From contig CM057009.1 of NCBI GenBank assembly GCA_029891345.1, positions 89,389,416-89,453,415 of the forward strand: a stretch of 64,000 nucleotides of DNA, given 5' to 3'. Positions 58,846 to 64,000 of the stretch are shown here, in pieces. A model generated the notes under the pieces. The model saw only the letters and a list, made by a program, of their open reading frames with translations. It made no database searches and was not told where the DNA came from. Position numbers and translations under genes: made by a program. The DNA comes from Dryococelus australis (taxonomy: Eukaryota > Arthropoda > Insecta > Phasmatodea > Phasmatidae). How positions within the stretch are numbered: the first letter of the stretch is position 1; each line of letters begins with the position of its first letter.

Positions 58846-59796
58846 CCAGCTTCAGCGTCATAATAAGTTTTCCATCCATGAAGAAGCAAGAGCTGTGTAT
58901 GCATCAGTTGGTTCTTCAGTTAGTTTGTGTATTTTTCGAGGTTTTAGAACATAATTACTTTATATCACTGCAATCCTGATGACATATTCGCTACAGGCAA
59001 AACAGGAGCAACAGCCTAAAACTAACTTTCAATATTGTTAGACGAAAATAAATTACGAATTTATGCAATAGCTGTCACCGAAGAGAGCACTGCAATACTT
59101 CCGAGTTCTTGTATAAATGAAAAAGTTAATGTTCCCCCCCCCCCGTGATAATTTTCCACAATCAAATATCACTCAACGACGTAACGGCTAGTTCCCCCCA
59201 GGAGAAGGAAATTTATCGGGGTTGTTTCAAGACAAATATTTTGTAAAACAAAAAAAAAAAAATTTCTTGAGAAAATTTTACATACTTAACTCGCCGTTTC
59301 TCATTTAAATGGCTATTCCAACTATATCAGCACCTTGAAAGCTAACTGGAAATTCTAAGCAAAAGCAGATGCATTATCTTCATTTCCACTTGCTGTACGC
59401 ATAAGTTAACAAACATTAACTAATGCATTCACAGTAATTTTTAGAGCAGTTACAGCTACAGGGTCTGTTCATGCATTTCAATTTCTGTAAGATTACACTT
59501 AACAATATATAATGGAAATTTTGTCAAGGCTTACGTTAAGTTGCGAGTTAAGATTTAGCCGGTTTACGTGAATGTGTCACAAATGACGTGTTACGAGAAG
59601 TCGTCGTAATATTCCATCTCGGACATATTTTTGTTTCACTGGATCCTTATTTTCAAATAAAATACTTGAGAACGAGGGCTGTCAGGCCATAGGGCATATA
59701 ATAGCATACAGCATATTTTTACGTCCGCAATATTATTCTCCTCTTATTGCATTAGTAATCGTATTAAAGATTAACTAATTATTTATTCTTTTTCAG
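58846..59796. other. AT-rich DNA, no gene seen
   Basis: A C run at 59,136-59,146 and an A run near 59,250 are the only marked features. It ends in TTTATTCTTTTTCAG, a strong acceptor. Confidence 0.45.
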
Positions 59797-59950
59797 TTTT
59801 ACATGTGAGAAACAGGCTCCGATCAGTCAGTCCTGGCTTCAGGAATTCTGAAACGTAGTTAAATATGTAAAAATAAGGTTTAATATTAATATTAAATCTT
59901 AACAGCGAGTTATAAAGACATGTAAATAAAACCACAAGATGAGAAGAATA
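59797..59950 (+). other. Candidate terminal exon
   Basis: It starts after a strong acceptor (AG at 59,795-59,796). In the second frame it reads FTCEKQAPISQSWLQEF and TGA; the third frame is open slightly longer, ending NSET. AATAAA lies at 59,925-59,930. The second frame is the one that follows the two-base overhang of the exon at 46,725, so it may be an alternative to the 55,311 segment. Support is by sequence signals only. Confidence 0.25.
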
Positions 59951-60189
59951 CCGACGTCTTAATGGCTAGCTGGCTGTAGTGGTTTTAATTATAGTATATT
60001 CACTGTATCCTCACACTTTTTGAACTAAACCTTTAATAAATCATACCATGTATTAAGAGTTCGGTTGTTTCCTAATAATGTACTATATTTCAAGTGTGTT
60101 TATTTTGTAAAATTTAATTTTTACTCTTATTTTACCTTAAAAATGCATGATTTAATTTATAAATATTAATAGAGAAAGTGATAAAACAT

Positions 60190-60345
60190 TGTGTCTGAAA
60201 TGCGTAGTAAGAAGTAGTTCCCTTGAAAAATATTATTAAACTTCAGTGAGCACATATATGTTGCGTTGTCCCTATTGTGTTATTTTCTAGACTTGGTTAA
60301 TCTTAGTTTGCATGAGGCGGAGTAATATCAGGGTTTTGAGAATAG
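60190..60345 (+). repeat. Dispersed repeat F, copy 2
   Basis: GCGTAGTAAGAAGTAGTTCC and TTAATCTTAGTTTGCATGAG GCGG match the copies at 30.10 and 62.29 kb. The 3' part is missing; the CpG-rich stretch begins just after. Confidence 0.6.
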
Positions 60346-60359
60346 TTTGAAGTAATCAT

Positions 60360-60735
60360 GGCCGTACTACAGCTAGCGTCATAAGTACGGCGTAGCCCCT
60401 GGCAGGTAGGCCGCCTTGCACGCCTGATAGCTGCCCGCCCGCCAGCCGCTCTGAAGGGCGGCCGCCGGCCGATATTGGATTTCTTGCCAGGATAATCCTG
60501 AGGGGGAAATGGCCATGCCACGCCCCCTTCCCCCCTCTGGCCCTCCTCACGCGACCACCCTCTCCTCGCGAAGTCAAAATCTTTTGTCGGTCACAAATTA
60601 TATTTTCGGCCGAAGCCAGTACAATTCCCAGGCGTGTCCGAGTGGCGGTCGACCTTGGACGAGGCGGTTGTGTATCGGGCCTGCAGAGCAGTAATCATTT
60701 GGAGGCTCCGGGAGGGAGAAGGACCACAAAAACTT
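60360..60735. promoter_or_regulatory. Second CpG-rich stretch
   Basis: CpG-dense sequence including GGGCGGCCGCCGGCCG at about 60,457, CACGCCCCCTTCCCCCC and GTGGCGGTCGACC. The plus frame at 60,509-60,694 begins MAMPRPLPPSGPPH and the minus frames 60,577-60,303 are R/G-rich; both are what GC-rich DNA gives by chance. A promoter or untranslated exon is the main possibility. It begins directly at the edge of repeat F, so a GC-rich mobile element is an alternative. Confidence 0.4.
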
Positions 60736-62280
60736 ACATGATACCGTCCATCTTTAACGCCGCTCACGCCTTTCGACATTCAATATTTGTGTCCCACGAA
60801 TCCATTACTACCAGCTAGCCTTCGCCTTCAAAATACTTATCATAAGGTTTCAGCATCCCGAAAATATAACATCTTCGTGCGCATAACCACACTTAGTGTT
60901 TAAATGTTTGATATCAACATATCAAATTCAAAGTTATTTGCGCGGTAACAGTCAGTCCGACTAAATAGTGTAGCTAATTCTAAATATGGGAGAATATCGA
61001 AATTACATACATTCCAGCTGAGAAGACTGTCCACAACATTTTTAAAATTTTTGCTTGCTGATGCCTTAGTTTTTTGCCGGGAGGACAATCGGGGGTCGGT
61101 TTACATAGTTTGTAAGCCTAAATTTACATTTGAAGACCAACGTATAATTCATGGCCTAGCTGTAATTCAAAACGGGAATTTTGTGCCCCTAACCCTAAAT
61201 GCCTTGTTTAACCACCTCAATAAGGATGTCACGACCATAACTATTTTACGCAGTAGGTTGTTCGGAAAGAAATTTTGAAAGATCTTTCTACATTGTTAAT
61301 ATATATGCACAGGATGAGTTTGAGAGACACCGACAAAGGCCGGCAGGTAATTCCTTAAGAAAATATAAGACGAAAATGTACGAACCGCGCGTTCCGAAAT
61401 TGATTATTACGGGAGCTGGGCGCCCCAAATGTTAGATTTTGAAATGCCTTAATTTGAATATTTAGAAACTTCTTGTGACTAAGCGACTAATCGGCGAATA
61501 GCATTTAGTGTAATGGAGATCGTTCACCTCGAGAAAATTGGTTGGTAATAGCATCTCCTTACAGTCTTAAATTCGGATCATTGGAAAACCGCTCATTCGC
61601 ACTTAAAATGGCTCCACTTAGATTCAGTTAAATTTTTCACATGACAAATTCAATCAGCGTAATTTTCCCACTCAAACAATGAGTGTTTTATTTTCACTGA
61701 TTCTAATTGGAGCCATTTTCACTGTTAATCAGTGTTTTTCCAGTGATTCCATTTTAGAGCGCACATTGGACAAATGTGGGTTGCAACCCGGTGCTTGCAC
61801 GAATCGTGTTAGCAAACAATTAAAACGATGTATTGCATTAATTTATTAATCAGCACGTCTACATTCACAAAGAAAATCGTCTTGTCCGAACACTCTCAGG
61901 TGAACCGTTTGCGAGAAATACGTGGCGACTTGATTCAAAACAGAAAGCGAGTGGCCTGGCAGGTAGGCAATCCACTACCCACGGGACATATGATGAAAGA
62001 CAGACAATGGTTTCACTGAACAGTCACGATAAATGACCTTAATTCACGAATGTACACTACGCTTTGCGCGTGTAAACTACAGTGGGTGCTATCTGTGTTA
62101 CATCATGTAGTTAAAGAGGTAGATTCCTTAATTGTTCGTCGCGTATCATGTACGCGTTTTATTTCTCGAATTAAATGTTAAACGTCAGGATTAGTCTGAA
62201 ACCACCGACAAACTCCACTTGTATACTCCGTATGAAAATGTAAATTAAATAGCACCTTGTACGTCGTATTTAGTTATTTC
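60736..62280. other. No recognised feature
   Basis: Plus frames at 61,051-61,278 (CKPKFTFEDQRIIHGLAVIQ and so on) and 61,828-62,019 (QVNRLREIRGDLIQNRKRVA) have a protein-like residue mix but no family I can name. The rest is AT-rich. Confidence 0.3.
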
Positions 62281-62284
62281 CTAA

Positions 62285-62490
62285 ATATACCATGTAAGTT
62301 GATAACGCCTAGTAAGAAATAGTTCTCATACAAAATAGTATTACAACTGAGTGTGCACAAGTGCGGTGCTTTGAGTTTGATGTAATTTTTTTTAGACAGT
62401 TAATCTTAGTTTGCATGAGGCGGAAGAATTTACTGGACGTAGAACTGTAGCAGGGCTTCAGAAAAATGTGATGTAACCGTGAACAGACTA
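62285..62490 (+). repeat. Dispersed repeat F, copy 3
   Basis: Matches copy 1 in order over about 200 bases: AACGCCTAGTAAGAAATAGT, ACAAAATAGTATTACAACTG, TTAATCTTAGTTTGCATGAG, GCAGGGCTTCAGAAAAATGT. It lies directly beside a tRNA-like core and H-part of the composite repeat. Confidence 0.65.
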
Positions 62491-62499
62491 TAAATTGGA

Positions 62500-62820
62500 A
62501 GCGCGAACGAGAATCGAAACTCAAGATCAACTGCGCATGAGAGTTACGTGCAAGCAACCTCTGATAAAGTGACTAATTATGATATGCGAAAGGTTTTAAA
62601 TATATACACTTCAAATATTGGACAAAGTGTGCAAATAAATTTTTCAAGTTTTACAGATTTTATTTTTATCCTCCTGTTGACTTCGTTTTATTAGTAGGTT
62701 TTTACCATTACTGAGCATAAATAAATGCACTAACCAATACAATTCCCATACTGATTGTAACAAAATAGAAACAAACTCCTGAGCTGTATTTTCGAACGAG
62801 GGTATTCAAATGAGTGGCGA
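62500..62820 (-). repeat. Composite repeat, third copy (H-part and tRNA-like core)
   Basis: On the minus strand: GTTCGAAAATACAGCTCAGG and GTCAACAGGAGGATAAAAAT with TGTAAAACTTG (H-part, 62,820-62,570), then TCATGCGCAGTTGATC and TTGAGTTTCGATTCTCG (tRNA-like core). The E-part of the other copies is absent; repeat F takes its place. Confidence 0.5.
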
Positions 62821-64000
62821 AATAAATACTGTATATAGATTTGGTTCAACTTAATATTGAGATGGCAGTCTAATTTCTTTTGTCTCAACACAGCGGTCTT
62901 ATTAATTTATGCGTGAGATTTGTAAGACGAACAAAAATTCATTTTTTTGCTTTTTCAGTTTTGTATAGTCAGTTCTTCGTAAGACTTAGGGAAGGAGGGG
63001 GGGGGGTACCCCAGTGTTTTAACCAGTAGCAGTCTTAAATTAATTTTTGTCGATCCCATTTACGACAAAGAGGAGCCGTCAGATAGCTTAAGTCATAAGA
63101 ACGTACCGGATCTCAGAGGTAGGAATTTCTCTTAATTTATTTAATTTTCATGATTAAACACTATTCTACTGTTAGAAATTTTAGGCTTTTTATTTAGTCT
63201 CTTTATAGCTTCCCGTTGGGTCTACGAATTTATATATTTATTTGTATTTCTTTTATTTGTTTATCTATTATATTAACTCATATTTACCTGCTCTTAAGCA
63301 TACTTCTAAACGTTTTCCCATCGTTCTGAGAATATTTCACATATGTTTGTAAGTCTGAGGAAAAAGTGTATGTATATTGTGATATAGTCCCAAACTCAGG
63401 TACGTAACTCCATACTTCTCCACTGAGAATTGCTCAAAACTATACCATAGTTTCGTATGAGCCAGTACACTTTTATAAATTCACACTGAAACGGCACAGA
63501 ACTGTTGCGATTCTCGAGTCGGTATTCGAAACACGAATATTGTATCTGACGCTTGCCTCTTATTTCTTGCATAAAACTGTCTTCAGGGTCTATATAACCG
63601 ATTACTGAGCGTTATATTCATTTCTCTATTTTCTATATGATGTCACTCAAGTGGTTCATCAATGGACAATCAGGGAGGTGAATCATATGGTTGGTGGTCA
63701 TTCAAGTGAAACGACTGACCTGATAGATGATAGCTGTACGGGTCCTATAAATTGGCTTAGTCTCTAGATGTTTCGGAATTTAGAGCTGTAGAAGTAGTAT
63801 TAAGATCTCTAAATGTGACGCGGCCTTCAAAGGGGTTTCAGTCTCTCACTATTAATTTCTAATATAATAATAATAATAATGAAATTTTGTACCAGCAATT
63901 TAAATACAATGCATGTTCATTCTTGTTTTATTGCCGATTTTCCTCACAAAATAATTTGCCATATAGATGCTGCATACTGGTTTGTACAGTAAATTAAGTG
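62821..64000. other. AT-rich DNA to window end
   Basis: A G run lies at 62,997-63,006 and an (ATA)n run near 63,861-63,880. TTTTTGCTTTTTCAG (62,946-62,960) followed by GTAAG at 62,979-62,983 is a possible short exon, with no other support. No gene is recognised. Confidence 0.45.

Overview
The window looks like gene-poor, AT-rich nuclear DNA from an arthropod, most likely an insect. The jockey-type LINE, Tc1-like transposase remains and tRNA-derived SINEs point that way. One SINE resembles repeats I associate with orthopteroid insects, so Polyneoptera is a tentative guess. There are no bacterial operons, no CRISPR array and no long intact gene. Nearly all long reading frames are transposon remnants or translations of simple repeats.

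Layout. 0-2.9 kb: a possible TATA/first-exon signal at the very start, a Tc1-type transposase C-terminus, a TTAAA-tailed repeat. 2.9-7.5 kb: a broken jockey-clade LINE on the minus strand with both ORFs. 7.5-11.7 kb: an unassigned stretch, then purine-rich degenerate repeats and two tRNA-like fragments. 11.7-14.1 kb: an old tandem array of about 270-bp units broken up by a SINE and microsatellites. 14.16-14.71 kb: a deleted Tc1 element with both inverted ends and TA flanks. 16-20 kb: a palindromic MITE, a composite tRNA-like repeat, a SINE. 20.75-23.25 kb: a foldback element with a G-rich minisatellite core. 26.86-27.36 kb: a TTAA-flanked element. 28.9-29.9 kb: AT array, 35-bp minisatellite and Tc1 transposase fragment.

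37.74-46.21 kb: the most striking object, an 8.5-kb foldback element of the same family as the one at 20.75 kb. It has arms of about 2.6 and 3.9 kb, a 2-kb loop, an expanded 119-bp tandem array in one arm only, and repeated AGGTCA direct repeats that match nuclear-receptor binding sites. 46.2-64 kb: SINEs, a local cluster of a 420-bp MITE-like family, two CpG-rich islands (51.4 and 60.4 kb) and further dispersed repeats.

Possible host gene. On the plus strand a 53-bp segment at 46,725-46,777 has a good acceptor, a GTGAGT donor and a hydrophobic translation bounded by stops. Two downstream acceptor-bounded segments (55.31 and 59.80 kb) continue it in phase to stop codons. The window may therefore lie largely in long introns of a plus-strand gene for a small or multi-pass membrane protein. 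This is a hypothesis for RNA-seq. All boundaries and homologies were judged by eye.
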